Assembly: GCF_030811835.1 (NCBI RefSeq)
Contig: NZ_JAUSRO010000002.1
Coordinates: forward strand, 1 to 64,000
DNA length: 64,000 bases
From: Variovorax ginsengisoli
GTDB lineage: Bacteria > Pseudomonadota > Gammaproteobacteria > Burkholderiales > Burkholderiaceae_C
Direction of reading: 5' to 3'
The first letter of the stretch is position 1, and every line of letters starts with the position of its first letter. This document shows positions 1 through 9,034 of this stretch, piece after piece. Position numbers and translations under genes: made by a program. The notes below the pieces were generated by a model. It made no database searches. It saw only the letters and a program-made list of their open reading frames with translations, and was not told where the DNA came from.

Positions 1-34
1 GGGTTCCCGTGTGAAAGTAGGTCATCGTCAGGCT
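1..34 (+). rRNA. rrf: 5S ribosomal RNA, 3' end (partial)
   Basis: The first bases match the 3' part of betaproteobacterial 5S rRNA as I know it. A GGGTTCCCGTGTGAAAGTAG stretch (helix IV/loop E side) is followed by GGTCATCGTCAGGC, the strand that closes helix I with the 5' end. The 5' two thirds lie outside the window. The window therefore begins at the end of an rRNA operon, and the terminator follows directly. The exact 3' end (33-36) is uncertain. Confidence 0.85.
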
Positions 35-49
35 CTTACAGCCCAGTCT

Positions 50-80
50 GCCCCCGCTTGTTTATTCAAGCGGGGGCTTT
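50..80 (+). terminator. Rho-independent terminator of the rRNA operon
   Basis: GCCCCCGCTT (50-59) pairs perfectly with AAGCGGGGGC (68-77) around an 8-nt loop and is followed by TTTCTG. The 10-bp GC-rich stem lies 15 nt after the 5S end, as expected for the terminator of an rRNA operon. Confidence 0.85.
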
Positions 81-134
81 CTGCTTTCTGGGAAGCAAAT
101 TTTCTTCGGAAATCAACGTCCGATACCGCTCGAA

Positions 135-1082
135 TTAAAGGTTGGATACGCGCCCATCGTGATCCCGCCGCGCCGCGCCAGATGCCACCAAGTCTGCGAG
201 CACCTCCTCCAGCAGCGCAGAAAGGCCCCGATCGCCAAAAAAGCGGCTCTGTATCATCCCAAAGTACGGCGTGTCCCTGCACCACTGCTGCCAGTTTTCC
301 GCAGACAGCGCCTGCACTTCCAACAGCTTGAACTTCATCAATACCTTGAGTGCATGCCAGGCATGCTTGTGCGGCTGGCTCGCAAGCCCGTTCAGCCTGC
401 GGCGTGCTGTCGCCAGCGCGTTGGCAACATCGGAAAAGATGCGTCCATGACCGGGGATCACGGTGCGTGGCGCCAGCGACTCGATCACGTCCAGCGTCGC
501 CGCAACATCGTCGAATGATGGTTCGCCGACCAGTTCAGGAAACACCACGCCGAATCCGTTTTCCCACAAAGCATCGGCTGAAATCAGCGTGCCAGATGCC
601 GGCTCGAACAGAATGATCGAATGAGGGTCGTGTCCGGGCGCACCATGCACCTGCCAGGCACGGTCGCCGAGCCATTGGTCGGAACCGGGTTGCAGGACGT
701 GGTCGAATCGAAAACGCGGGCATTGCTGCCCTGTCACACGGAAGCTCAGCCTGTCTTCATCCCACTGTGCGACATGATCCGCTTCTCCTGCAGGGATGTA
801 AGTTTGCAGCGCGGGGTAGTGTCGTTGGAGCGCGGCGTTGCCACCGCAGTGGTCACTGTGCAGGTGCGTGTTCACCACCCTGTCCAGGGGACGCCCTTCC
901 AAGGCCTGCGTGACGAGCGCGATCGTTTGCGAAGCGTGGGACACATAGCCGGTATCGACCAGCACGCAGTGTTCACTGCCCTTGAACAGAACGCCGTTCG
1001 CCGACAACCAGCCGCGCTCGAACATGACGAGCTCGCCTGGCAAGGTCGCAGCCACGTCTGGCGGCGGCACCCCGGTATTCAC
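135..1082 (-). CDS. MBL-fold metallo-hydrolase
   Basis: Predicted zinc-dependent hydrolase of the metallo-beta-lactamase superfamily, 315 aa. The metal-binding THLHSDH motif is at about residues 72-78, a further His lies in GAPGHD near 151, an Asp in SADALWE, and a His in VIPGHG near 215. The chosen start is GTG at 1082; its GTGA overlaps the TGA stop of the upstream acyl-CoA ligase, which implies translational coupling. The open frame continues further upstream, but only through the ligase gene. The substrate is unknown. The operon with a FadD-like ligase suggests a thioester or acyl-derived substrate (inference). Confidence 0.85.
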   Translation of the reverse strand: MNTGVPPPDVAATLPGELVMFERGWLSANGVLFKGSEHCVLVDTGYVSHASQTIALVTQALEGRPLDRVVNTHLHSDHCGGNAALQRHYPALQTYIPAGEADHVAQWDEDRLSFRVTGQQCPRFRFDHVLQPGSDQWLGDRAWQVHGAPGHDPHSIILFEPASGTLISADALWENGFGVVFPELVGEPSFDDVAATLDVIESLAPRTVIPGHGRIFSDVANALATARRRLNGLASQPHKHAWHALKVLMKFKLLEVQALSAENWQQWCRDTPYFGMIQSRFFGDRGLSALLEEVLADLVASGAARRDHDGRVSNL

Positions 1083-2770
1083 ACGGTGGCGCCAGGACGC
1101 AGCTTGCGCCGCAGGATCTTCCCGACGTTGGTCTTGGGCAAGGCGTCGCGGAACTCGATGTGCGAAGGGCGCTTGTAGCCGGTGAGCTTGTCGCTGCAAT
1201 AACGCATGACGGCCTCTTCGGTCAGGGAGACGTCGCGGCGCACCACGAACACCTTGATGGCTTCGCCCTTGCGTTCATCGGGCACACCGACGGCAGCGCA
1301 TTCCACCACGCCGGGACACAGCGAGATCACGTTCTCCAACTCATTGGGGAACACGTTGAAGCCGCTGACGAGAATCATGTCTTTCTTGCGGTCGACGATG
1401 CGGCTGTAGCCGTCTTCCTGCATCACGGCGATATCGCCGGTGCGCATGAAACCATCGGCCGTGAAGGCTGCTGCCGTCTCTTCCGGCTGCCGGTAGTAGT
1501 CGGTCATCACGTTGGGGCCCTTGATGCACAACTCACCGGCCTCTCCATCGGGCAGCGTGCGGCCATCGTCGTCCTTGATCGCGATTTCGATGCCGGGCAA
1601 CGGCAAGCCGATGGTGCCCGTGAACGCCGTGTTGAGCACCGGGTTGTTGGTGCCGATCGCACAGGTCTCACTCATTCCCCAGCCCTCGATCATGGGTGAG
1701 CCGGTGGCCTCGAACCAGCGCCTGGCCGTGCCTTCCGAGGCCGCCATGCCGCCAGCCTGGGACACGCAAAGGTGAGAAAAATCGATCGTCTTGAAATCCG
1801 GATGCACGAGCAGCGCGTTGAACAGCGTATTCACCGCCGGCAGTATGTGGAAGGGACGCTTCCTGAGCACCTTGATGAACTTGCCGATGTCCCGTGGATT
1901 GGGGATCAGCGTCATGTGCGAACCCTGCCGGATGGCCAGCAGGCACAGCGTGAGCGCGAAGATGTGATACAGCGGGAGCGCGGCAATACCGTTGACATTG
2001 CTGCTGTCGCCCGCCTTGGTCAGCGCCGGGGTGAACCAAGCGTCGGCCTGCAGGGTGGCCGCGACGATGTTGCGGTGCGTGAGGGTCGCGCCCTTGGAGA
2101 GCCCCGTGGTGCCCCCCGTGTACTGCAGGAAAGCGATCGAATCGAGCGTGGCGCGTTCGGTGTCCAGCGTGCGGCCGGCGCCGGCGGCCAGCGCATCGGG
2201 CAGCGTCGTGACGGTGCGCCCTTCGGAGCGCGGCAGCTTGAAGGCCGGCACCATCTTGGCGAGGTGGCGAACTGCCAGCGTGATCCAGGTGCCGTAGACA
2301 CCGCCGAGCAGATCGCCCATCGCGGTCACCACGACATGCTGGATGTCGGTGCTGTCGATCACCGTCTCGAGCGTCGAGGCGAAGTTCTCCAGGATCACGA
2401 TGGCGGTCGCGCCGGAATCCTTGAGCTGGTGCTCCAGTTCGCGGGCCGTGTAGAGCGGATTGACGTTCACGCACGCATAGCCTGCGCGCAGCACGGCACA
2501 CATCGTGACGGCGAACTGAGGCACGTTGGGCAGCATGATGGCCACACGTGCGTCGGTGTCCAGTCCGAGCGACTGCAGCCAGGCGCCCAGGGCCCGGGAC
2601 TGCCGGTCGAGTTCGCCATAGGACATCCACCGCTCCATGCACACCGAGAACGGCCGGTCGGCATGACGGGCAAAGGACTCGTCGAACAGATGGCCGAGCG
2701 AGCGGTACTGCGATGTGTCGACGTCGTGCGGGACGCCGGCCGGATAGCTCTTCAACACGGAGGCTTGCAT
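1079..2770 (-). CDS. fadD: Long-chain fatty acid--CoA ligase (FadD-like)
   Basis: ATP-dependent acyl-CoA synthetase of 563 aa, the usual FadD length, which activates fatty acids to acyl-CoA for beta-oxidation. It has the AMP-binding signature [18 protein letters not shown] at about 215, the GWGMSET motif, and the fatty-acyl-CoA-synthetase signature RTGDIAVMQEDGYSRIVDR followed by KKDMILVSGFNVFPNE. The adenylation Lys lies in the C-terminal GKILRRKLR. The start at 2770 is favoured because AAAGGAAA lies 4-12 nt upstream; the frame stays open to 2932 without family similarity. It is co-transcribed with the MBL hydrolase through a 4-nt overlap. Substrate chain length cannot be read from sequence. 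Confidence 0.88.
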   Translation of the reverse strand: MQASVLKSYPAGVPHDVDTSQYRSLGHLFDESFARHADRPFSVCMERWMSYGELDRQSRALGAWLQSLGLDTDARVAIMLPNVPQFAVTMCAVLRAGYACVNVNPLYTARELEHQLKDSGATAIVILENFASTLETVIDSTDIQHVVVTAMGDLLGGVYGTWITLAVRHLAKMVPAFKLPRSEGRTVTTLPDALAAGAGRTLDTERATLDSIAFLQYTGGTTGLSKGATLTHRNIVAATLQADAWFTPALTKAGDSSNVNGIAALPLYHIFALTLCLLAIRQGSHMTLIPNPRDIGKFIKVLRKRPFHILPAVNTLFNALLVHPDFKTIDFSHLCVSQAGGMAASEGTARRWFEATGSPMIEGWGMSETCAIGTNNPVLNTAFTGTIGLPLPGIEIAIKDDDGRTLPDGEAGELCIKGPNVMTDYYRQPEETAAAFTADGFMRTGDIAVMQEDGYSRIVDRKKDMILVSGFNVFPNELENVISLCPGVVECAAVGVPDERKGEAIKVFVVRRDVSLTEEAVMRYCSDKLTGYKRPSHIEFRDALPKTNVGKILRRKLRPGATV

Positions 2771-3008
2771 GCGGTTTCCTTTACGCGCATTGTGCGAAGC
2801 CCCTCGTGCGGCACACCAGCGGGCTTGTCCTAGGAAAGGTGCTCCAGTGTCGCCTGCGCGATAGGCATGCGCGAACGAGGGCGAGGACGATGCGCGCGAT
2901 GCGTGCCCACAACGCTTTCTGAGGATAAGCACCCAAAAGTACTCACTTTCCCATCAGGTGAAAACGAACACTTGTGGCGCTAGGGATAACCCTTATATTC
3001 GACACATC

Positions 3009-3734
3009 ATGCATCCCGCCAAGGCTTTTCTCCGTGCTGCCCTGGGCATCGGTTCCGTTTTCAAGGCGCCGATGGTCGATGCGCAGCCGCGTGCTGCAAC
3101 GCCGTCTCCGCTGCTGGTGCCGATCCGATCCATCGGTCCTCGTGAGCGCTCGCGCATCGCTCGCCACCTGCTCGACCTGAGCGCGCACGACCGTTACCTG
3201 CGCTTTGGCTATGCCGCCTCGGACGAACAGGTGCAGCGCTACGTCGACAGCCTCGATTTCGCACGCGACGAAATGTTCGGCATCTACAACCGCCGGCTCG
3301 ACCTGATCGCCATGGCGCACGTCGCGTTCGCGCCGCCCGACCAGTACAGCGACTGCGCCGAATTCGGCGTGTCGGTGTCCGAGCGTGCGCGCGGCCGTGG
3401 GTACGGCGCGCGGCTGTTCGAGCGCGCCGTCGTGGTGGCGCGCAACGAAGGTGTCGGCATGCTCTTCATCCACGCACTCAGCGAGAACGCAGCCATGCTG
3501 AAGATCGCGCGCCGTGCGGGCGCCACCGTCGTGCGCAGTGGGTCTGAATCCGAGGCCCACCTGCAGTTGCCGATGGCCACGCTCGACAGCCGAATGAGCG
3601 AGATCGCGCTGGAGCATTACGCCCAGGTCGACTTCCAACTCAAGGCGCGCGCCAAGCAGTTCTGGTCGCTGCTCGCGAGCCTGCAGGAAGTGCGCAGCGG
3701 CATGCGTGCTGCGCGTCGCAAGTCGGCTTCCTGA
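3009..3734 (+). CDS. GNAT-family N-acetyltransferase
   Basis: Predicted acetyl-CoA-dependent acetyltransferase. The acetyl-CoA binding loop is RGRGYGARLFERA near residue 120, followed by the strand-helix pattern LFIHALSENAAMLKIARRAG typical of GNAT motifs A and B. A C-terminal helical extension of about 50 residues has no assigned role. The start is uncertain: ATG at 3009, an in-frame ATG at 2958, or ATG at 3072 (MVDAQ), none with a good ribosome site. The gene stands alone between divergent fadD and codirectional corC. The acceptor substrate is unknown. Confidence 0.8.
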   Translation: MHPAKAFLRAALGIGSVFKAPMVDAQPRAATPSPLLVPIRSIGPRERSRIARHLLDLSAHDRYLRFGYAASDEQVQRYVDSLDFARDEMFGIYNRRLDLIAMAHVAFAPPDQYSDCAEFGVSVSERARGRGYGARLFERAVVVARNEGVGMLFIHALSENAAMLKIARRAGATVVRSGSESEAHLQLPMATLDSRMSEIALEHYAQVDFQLKARAKQFWSLLASLQEVRSGMRAARRKSAS

Positions 3735-3800
3735 CCCTGCGCGGGAAGTCGGTCCGCGCAATCCGTTATCCTTGTCGTTCTTCAACTTCGCCCTCCCGCA

Positions 3801-4679
3801 GTGGCCGACCCTCACCCTGACCGCCTGCCCGTTGAACGGGAAGACAAACGCAGCTTCTTGCAAAAACTCGCCGAGTTCATCCATCCCGGACCGGATTCGC
3901 GCGACGAGCTGATCGAAACCCTCGCCGACGCCGAAGACAACGACGTCATCGGCCCCGAATCGCGCGTCATGCTCGAAGGGGTCTTGCGGATGGCCGACAT
4001 GAGCGCCGGCGACGTGATGGTGGCCGCGCCACGCGTCGACGCGATCAACATCGACTGGCCCTACGACACGCTCCTGCATGCGGTGATCGACACGGCGCAT
4101 TCGCGTTTTCCGGTGTACGAGGGCGAGAAGGAAAACATCATCGGCATCCTCCTGGCCAAGGATCTGCTGAAGCTGCAGCGTGCACCTGAACTCAACATTC
4201 GGGCGTTGCTGCGGCCGGCCACCTTCGTGCCCGAGAGCAAGGGCTTGAACGACCTGCTGCGCGACTTTCGCGGCAACCGAAACCATCTGGCGGTCGTGAT
4301 CGACGAATTCGGCCGAGTGGCCGGACTGATCACCATCGAGGACGTGCTCGAGCAGATCGTTGGCGAAATCGAAGACGAATTCGACATCGGCGAAGACGAG
4401 GGCGACATCTTCGGGCTGGCCGACCACACCTACCGTGTGTCGGGCGACACGCCGATCGAGCGCGTGGCCGAAGCCTTTGGCATCACCTTCGACGCCGACG
4501 CGCTGAGCGAGGATTTCGACACCATTGGCGGCCTGATCGCGCACGAGATGGGCCATGTGCCGAAAAAGGGCGAGCACCACGCATTGGGCGGCTTCGACTT
4601 CGTCGTGCTGCACACCAAGGGTGGCGCCGTGCGCTGGTTCCGCGTATCGCCCGCACGCGGCAGCGACGCCGCCGATTGA
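3801..4679 (+). CDS. corC: CorC/HlyC-type CBS-domain protein (YbeX family)
   Basis: Soluble CBS-domain protein of 292 aa resembling YbeX/CorC, linked in other bacteria to magnesium/cobalt efflux and ribosome homeostasis. A pair of CBS domains spans about 65-190 (MLEGVLRMADMSAGDVMVA, then HLAVVIDEFGRVAGLITIED), followed by an acidic EDEFDIGEDEGD linker and a CorC_HlyC transporter-associated domain to the C terminus. The start is GTG at 3801; no clear Shine-Dalgarno is visible. It sits directly upstream of lnt, the conserved ybeX-lnt order of proteobacteria, which supports the assignment. Confidence 0.9.
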   Translation: MADPHPDRLPVEREDKRSFLQKLAEFIHPGPDSRDELIETLADAEDNDVIGPESRVMLEGVLRMADMSAGDVMVAAPRVDAINIDWPYDTLLHAVIDTAHSRFPVYEGEKENIIGILLAKDLLKLQRAPELNIRALLRPATFVPESKGLNDLLRDFRGNRNHLAVVIDEFGRVAGLITIEDVLEQIVGEIEDEFDIGEDEGDIFGLADHTYRVSGDTPIERVAEAFGITFDADALSEDFDTIGGLIAHEMGHVPKKGEHHALGGFDFVVLHTKGGAVRWFRVSPARGSDAAD

Positions 4680-4687
4680 CACCTGCC

Positions 4688-6322
4688 ATGGGAGCCGCCG
4701 GCGGCGCTGGGCCGCGCTCAGGGGTAACGCTTCGCCTGCTCGGCTTCGGCCTGGCGGGTCTGGCACAGGCATTGTCCATGGCCGCTCCCTGGAACGGACA
4801 GGCACTCTGGTGGCTCCAGATGCTGTCGCTTGCGGCGCTGGTCTGGCAGCTCGATGCCTTGCGCGGCAGCGCCGTGCGCCCCGTGCCATGGCGCGGGGCC
4901 TTCCTCTATGGCTGGTTGTTTTCGACCGCCTGGCTGAGCGGCACCTTCTGGTGGCTGTTCATCTCGATGCACACCTATGGCGGGCTGCCCGCTGCGCTGG
5001 CGGCGATGGCCGTGCTTGCCCTGGCGGCGGCGCTCGCGCTCTACTACGCGCTGGCCTGCGGACTGTTCGTGGTGCTGGCTGCGCGCGGTGTCGCTACCGC
5101 GGCCGTGGTCTTCGCCGCGCTCTGGACGCTGGGCGAACTCCTGCGTGGGAGCTGGTTCACAGGCTTCCCGTGGGGCGCCGGCGGTTATGCCCACGTCGAC
5201 GGCCCGCTGAACGCCTACATCCCCTGGCTGGGTGTCTACGGCGTGGGCATGGTGAGCGCTTTCGTCGGCGCGCTGGTGGTCCTGGCCGGACGCCGCCTGC
5301 CCGGCGCACGGCGGCGCGCCGTGCCGCTCGGTATGGCGCTGCTCCTGATGGTCGTGCCTGCGGCATGGCTCGCCCTCAGCCAGCCGGCGGTCGGCACGGT
5401 GCAGGATGCGAGCGCCTCGCGTGGAAAGATCACGGTCGAACTGCTCCAGGGCAACATTCCCCAGGACGAGAAATTCGTGCCCGGCGGGGGGGTGGCCACT
5501 GCACTGCGCTGGTATGGCGAGCAACTGCTCAATGCCCACGCGTCGCTGGTGATCACGCCTGAAACGGCACTGCCGCTGCTGCCTTCCCAGCTGCCACCCG
5601 GCTACCTCGGCGCCATCAGCGCGCGCTTTGCGACGGGCACGCAGGCCGCGATCATCGGCATGCCCGTGGGCGGCGCGGGCGTGGGCGATACGGGTGCGGC
5701 CGACACGTCGCCCGGCTACCGCAATTCGGTGATCGGCCTGCGTCCCGGCAGCGAGCCTTATCGCTACGACAAGCACCACCTCGTGCCTTTCGGCGAATTC
5801 ATCCCGCGCATGTTCCGCTGGTTCACCGAGATGATGAACATCCCCCTGGGCGACTTCCGCAGCGGTGGCCTCGCGCAGGCACCTTTGCTCTGGCAAGGCC
5901 AGCGCATCGCACCGAACATCTGCTACGAGGATCTGTTCGGCGACGAAATCGGTGCGAACTTCCGCGATGCGGCCACGGCGCCGACCATCCTGCTCAACGT
6001 CAGCAACATCGCGTGGTTCGGCGACTCGGTGGCCATCGACCAGCATCTGCTGATCTCGCGCATGCGGTCGCTGGAATTCGCGCGACCGATGGTGCGAGCG
6101 ACCAACACCGGCGCCACCGTCGTCATCGACCACCAGGGGCGGGTGACGCATGCGCTGCCGCGGCTCACGCGGGATGTGCTGGTCGCCGAGGTCGAAGGGC
6201 GCAGTGGCCTCACGCCCTTCGCCTGGTGGGTCTCGCGGTTCGGACTGTGGCCGCTGTGGGTCCTGTGCCTGGCGGTGGTCGCCGTGGCAGCCACCGCCGT
6301 CGTTCGGCAGCGGCGACGCTGA
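4688..6322 (+). CDS. lnt: Apolipoprotein N-acyltransferase
   Basis: Integral inner-membrane enzyme that adds the third acyl chain to the N-terminal Cys of lipoproteins. Several hydrophobic segments fill the first ~230 residues, followed by a periplasmic nitrilase-fold domain. The expected Glu-Lys-Cys triad is visible: E292 in ITPETALPLL, K362 in YDKHHLVPFGEF and C412 in NICYEDLFG. Length is about 544 aa from ATG 4688. A TTG at 4676 that overlaps the corC stop is an alternative start; neither has a strong ribosome site. It forms an operon with corC. Confidence 0.93.
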   Translation: MGAAGGAGPRSGVTLRLLGFGLAGLAQALSMAAPWNGQALWWLQMLSLAALVWQLDALRGSAVRPVPWRGAFLYGWLFSTAWLSGTFWWLFISMHTYGGLPAALAAMAVLALAAALALYYALACGLFVVLAARGVATAAVVFAALWTLGELLRGSWFTGFPWGAGGYAHVDGPLNAYIPWLGVYGVGMVSAFVGALVVLAGRRLPGARRRAVPLGMALLLMVVPAAWLALSQPAVGTVQDASASRGKITVELLQGNIPQDEKFVPGGGVATALRWYGEQLLNAHASLVITPETALPLLPSQLPPGYLGAISARFATGTQAAIIGMPVGGAGVGDTGAADTSPGYRNSVIGLRPGSEPYRYDKHHLVPFGEFIPRMFRWFTEMMNIPLGDFRSGGLAQAPLLWQGQRIAPNICYEDLFGDEIGANFRDAATAPTILLNVSNIAWFGDSVAIDQHLLISRMRSLEFARPMVRATNTGATVVIDHQGRVTHALPRLTRDVLVAEVEGRSGLTPFAWWVSRFGLWPLWVLCLAVVAVAATAVVRQRRR

Positions 6323-6346
6323 TCTGCCTGGGCAGCGCGATCAGCG
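6317..6346. terminator. Convergent hairpin between lnt and the rid gene
   Basis: CGCTGATC (6317-6324) pairs with GATCAGCG (6339-6346) around a 14-nt loop. The lnt stop codon lies in the left arm and the stop of the minus-strand rid gene in the right arm. No T-run follows. It is a possible bidirectional terminator or transcript-end stabiliser. Confidence 0.4.
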
Positions 6347-6820
6347 GCCCTGTGGCAGGTAAGCGGTCGCCTCGACTTCGATCAGCAGGGCGTCGCCCGG
6401 CAGGAAGCGCGACACCTCCACCACGGTGCTGACCGGCGGCTCGCCCGGATAGAACAGCCCGCGCACCCGGTTGTAGGGCGCGTAGTGGCGCAGGTCGCGA
6501 AAGTACTGCACCAATTTCACCACGTCGGCCATGCTGCCACCGTGCTCGGCGGCGAGCTGGCGGATACGTTCCAGCACGAACCAGCTCTGCGCGACGATGG
6601 GCGCTTCGTACACGTCGACCGACATCTGGCCTGTGACATAGCCCAGCGGCCGCAGCGCGGCGCGGGCCGCCTCGGGAATGTCGTCGTAGGAGGCGACGGC
6701 CAGGCGCCGTGCCGGGTCGACCGCCACCACGCCGCTCATGAAGACGAAATCGCCGACGCGCCGCGCTGCTGCATAGTTCGCCATCGGCGCGCCCATGCCA
6801 GGTGCTGCGGTTGAGCTCAT
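6341..6820 (-). CDS. Rid-family (RidA/YjgF-like) protein
   Basis: Protein of 159 aa with the Rid fold signature: FVFMSGVVAVDP near the N terminus and VVEVSRFLPGDALLIEVEAT at the C terminus. Canonical RidA deaminates reactive enamines/imines; some Rid homologues such as RutC act in pyrimidine breakdown. The Arg of the canonical PAR-S-C-VEV motif appears to be Ser here (PVSTVVEV), so it belongs to a non-canonical Rid group and imine deaminase activity should not be assumed. Start ATG 6820 overlaps the oxidase stop by 4 nt (ATGA). It is the last gene of a nine-gene minus-strand cluster. Confidence 0.85.
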   Translation of the reverse strand: MSSTAAPGMGAPMANYAAARRVGDFVFMSGVVAVDPARRLAVASYDDIPEAARAALRPLGYVTGQMSVDVYEAPIVAQSWFVLERIRQLAAEHGGSMADVVKLVQYFRDLRHYAPYNRVRGLFYPGEPPVSTVVEVSRFLPGDALLIEVEATAYLPQGR

Positions 6821-8178
6821 GCCGGGCGCACCGGCCAGTCGCGCAGTTTGCCCGGGTTGAGCAGCCCCAGCGGATCGAAGCGGTGCTTCACCGCGAGGAT
6901 CTCCGGTGGCAGTGCGCCGCCGGCCTTGCCGTCTTCCACGATGAAGGTGTGCGGGTTGTTGATGCGCACGCCGCGTTCGCGGTGGATGGCGATGATCTCG
7001 TTGAGCCGCTCCTCGGTCGTGAAGCGCACCAGCTGCAGCGCGCTGCAGGTCAGGAGGCCGTCCATGTTGCGCAGGAACTCGGCGTGCATCATCACTTCGC
7101 CGGCCAGCAGCGCTTCCATCTCGGTGATCTGCTGGATGTACTGGCCGGGCGTGAAGCTGCTCTGCAGGTAGGTCAGCGACTTGTCGATGCGCAGCGCATG
7201 CAGCGTCGTGTGGTTCCAGGTGAACTCCATCAGCGTGCGGTTGCTCTTGGCCACCTCGGCGGCATCGCGCCGGTAGGTCACGGTGCCGCCGTGCGCGGCG
7301 ACCAGGTCCTTCAACGCATCCTCCGCCGGCGCGTCGACCAGCGAGAGCACCGCATGGCAACCCTTCGGCAGGTACTCGGCGAGCTGGCCCAGGTGGTCGG
7401 GCACCGGGCTGCCGAAGAAGGCGACCTCGCGCTTGTCGATGCCTGGCGCGCGCGCCAGCGCATCGGCGAAGGCCAGGGCGGTGTCGAAGCGCTCGAAGGT
7501 GACCAGCGTCTCCAGCCACGGCCGCGCCGGTGCCAGCGCCACTTCGACCTCCAGCACCAGGCCGTTGGTGCCCCACAGGTGGTGCATGCGCAGCGCCTCG
7601 GCACCGCGCAGCTCGACGATCTGCGGTTCGGGTTCGATCGTCATCGCGCGGATGCCCAGCACGTTGCCCGGCGCGCCGAGCGGCCCGTAGTTGATCGAGC
7701 CGACACCACCGAAGCCACCGCCGAACAGCCCGCCCAGCGTGGCGCTGCGGAAGGTCGACGGGATGCAGCGGAACTCGTGGCCAGTGGGCCGCGTCGCCTT
7801 CTCGATGTCACCCAGCCGGATGCCGGCCTGCGCGCGGGCCGTGCCGCCGCGCACCCAGCACATCGCGTTGTAGCCGGTCATGTCGAGCACCACGCCGCCG
7901 GCGAGCGGCGTGGTCTGGCCGTAGTTGCCGGTGCCGCTGCCGCGGATGGTGATCGGCAGCTTGCGGCGCGCGCAGGCGCCGACCAGGCGGCGGATCTCGT
8001 CCTCGGTGCGCGGACGCACCACCGTGTCGGCGCGCTTGTCTTCCAGCTGGCGCTTGAGCACCGGGCTGAACCAGGCGAAGTCCTGCGACAGGCGGGCGAC
8101 GCGGCCCGGGTCGTTGATCCAGTCGAGGTCGGGGAGTTCGAGCTGCAGTTGCTCGATGGCGGAGACGGGAGCGTTCAT
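6817..8178 (-). CDS. FAD-binding (PCMH-type) oxidoreductase
   Basis: FAD-linked oxidase/dehydrogenase of 453 aa. The PCMH FAD-binding domain is visible around 55-225, with the glycine-rich loop ITIRGSGTGNYGQTTPL (about residue 76) and a GGLFGGGFGGVGSINYG segment. The C-terminal half ends with FDPLGLLNPGKL, the usual end of GlcD/VAO-type oxidases. No CxxG or His covalent-flavin site was assigned with confidence. It is translationally coupled to the downstream rid gene and 13 nt after the ABC permease. The substrate is presumably what the importer brings in or a product of the hydrolases (inference). Confidence 0.85.
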   Translation of the reverse strand: MNAPVSAIEQLQLELPDLDWINDPGRVARLSQDFAWFSPVLKRQLEDKRADTVVRPRTEDEIRRLVGACARRKLPITIRGSGTGNYGQTTPLAGGVVLDMTGYNAMCWVRGGTARAQAGIRLGDIEKATRPTGHEFRCIPSTFRSATLGGLFGGGFGGVGSINYGPLGAPGNVLGIRAMTIEPEPQIVELRGAEALRMHHLWGTNGLVLEVEVALAPARPWLETLVTFERFDTALAFADALARAPGIDKREVAFFGSPVPDHLGQLAEYLPKGCHAVLSLVDAPAEDALKDLVAAHGGTVTYRRDAAEVAKSNRTLMEFTWNHTTLHALRIDKSLTYLQSSFTPGQYIQQITEMEALLAGEVMMHAEFLRNMDGLLTCSALQLVRFTTEERLNEIIAIHRERGVRINNPHTFIVEDGKAGGALPPEILAVKHRFDPLGLLNPGKLRDWPVRPA

Positions 8179-8191
8179 GGCAAGGGTCGTG

Positions 8192-9034
8192 TCAGTCGTT
8201 GGATAACTCGCTGGCGTGCCAGGAGCCGAGGGCGAGCTTCGACAGCCACGCCATCAGCACGAACAGGCCCACGCCGGTCAGCGAGATGAGCAGCAGGGCC
8301 GCGAACATGCGCGGGATGTTGAGCTGGAAGCCGGCCTGCAGGATCTGGTAGGCCAGGCCCGCGCCCGAGCCGCCGGTGCCGGCGACGAATTCCGCCACCA
8401 CCGCGCCGATCAGCGCAAGGCCGCTGGAGATGCGCAGCCCGCCGAAGAAGTACGGCAGCGCGCTCGGGATGCGGAGGCGCACCAGTTGTTGCCAGCGTGT
8501 CGCGCGGTTGAGCTTGAAGTAGCTCTGCAGGTCGGGGTCGATGCTACGCAGGCCGAGCGTGGTGTTGGCGATGATCGGGAACAGCGCCACGAGCGCCGCG
8601 CACACCGTCATCGCGGCGACCGGGTTCTTGACCCAGATGATGATCAGCGGCGCGACCGCCACGATGGGCGTCACCTGCAGCAGCACCGCGTACGGGAACA
8701 GGGCCGTCTCGATGCGCTTGCTCTGCACGAACAGGAAGGAGATCAGCACGCCCGCGACCGTCGCCAGCACGAAGGACAGCAGCGTGATCTTCAGCGTGAC
8801 CAGCAGCGCGTTGCCCAGCGGCACCCAGTCCTTGATGAGCGTTTCCATCATGAGGTAGGGCGAGGGCACGAGGTAAGGCGGCAGTTCCATGCCGATGACC
8901 AAGCCCTGCCAGATCGCGACCAGCACGACGCCGACCAGCAGCGGATAGAACACGCGCTGCACGCGTGGCTGCTTGAGGAAGGGCACGCGCACGGCAGGGC
9001 GCGTGCGGGGCGCGCCGGATGTGACAGCGCTCAT
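8192..9034 (-). CDS. ABC transporter permease (SsuC/TauC type)
   Basis: Inner-membrane permease of 280 aa with about six hydrophobic segments and an EAA-type loop (SYFKLNRATRWQQLVRLRIP near residue 180) that contacts the ATPase. It belongs to the binding-protein-dependent family used for sulfonates, taurine and pyrimidine precursors. Start ATG 9034 overlaps the stop of the ATPase gene (ATGA). Together with the ATPase and the NMT1/SsuA-like binding protein it forms a complete importer. Confidence 0.9.
   Translation of the reverse strand: MSAVTSGAPRTRPAVRVPFLKQPRVQRVFYPLLVGVVLVAIWQGLVIGMELPPYLVPSPYLMMETLIKDWVPLGNALLVTLKITLLSFVLATVAGVLISFLFVQSKRIETALFPYAVLLQVTPIVAVAPLIIIWVKNPVAAMTVCAALVALFPIIANTTLGLRSIDPDLQSYFKLNRATRWQQLVRLRIPSALPYFFGGLRISSGLALIGAVVAEFVAGTGGSGAGLAYQILQAGFQLNIPRMFAALLLISLTGVGLFVLMAWLSKLALGSWHASELSND

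Noticed and set aside
2972..2998. Possible promoter TTGTGG-15-TTATAT before the GNAT gene
   Set aside because: The spacer is 2 nt too short and the start of the gene is itself uncertain; not strong enough to list.
2943..4889. Antisense open frame over the GNAT, corC and lnt start region
   Set aside because: Low-complexity composition and no domain; it crosses three well-supported plus-strand genes.
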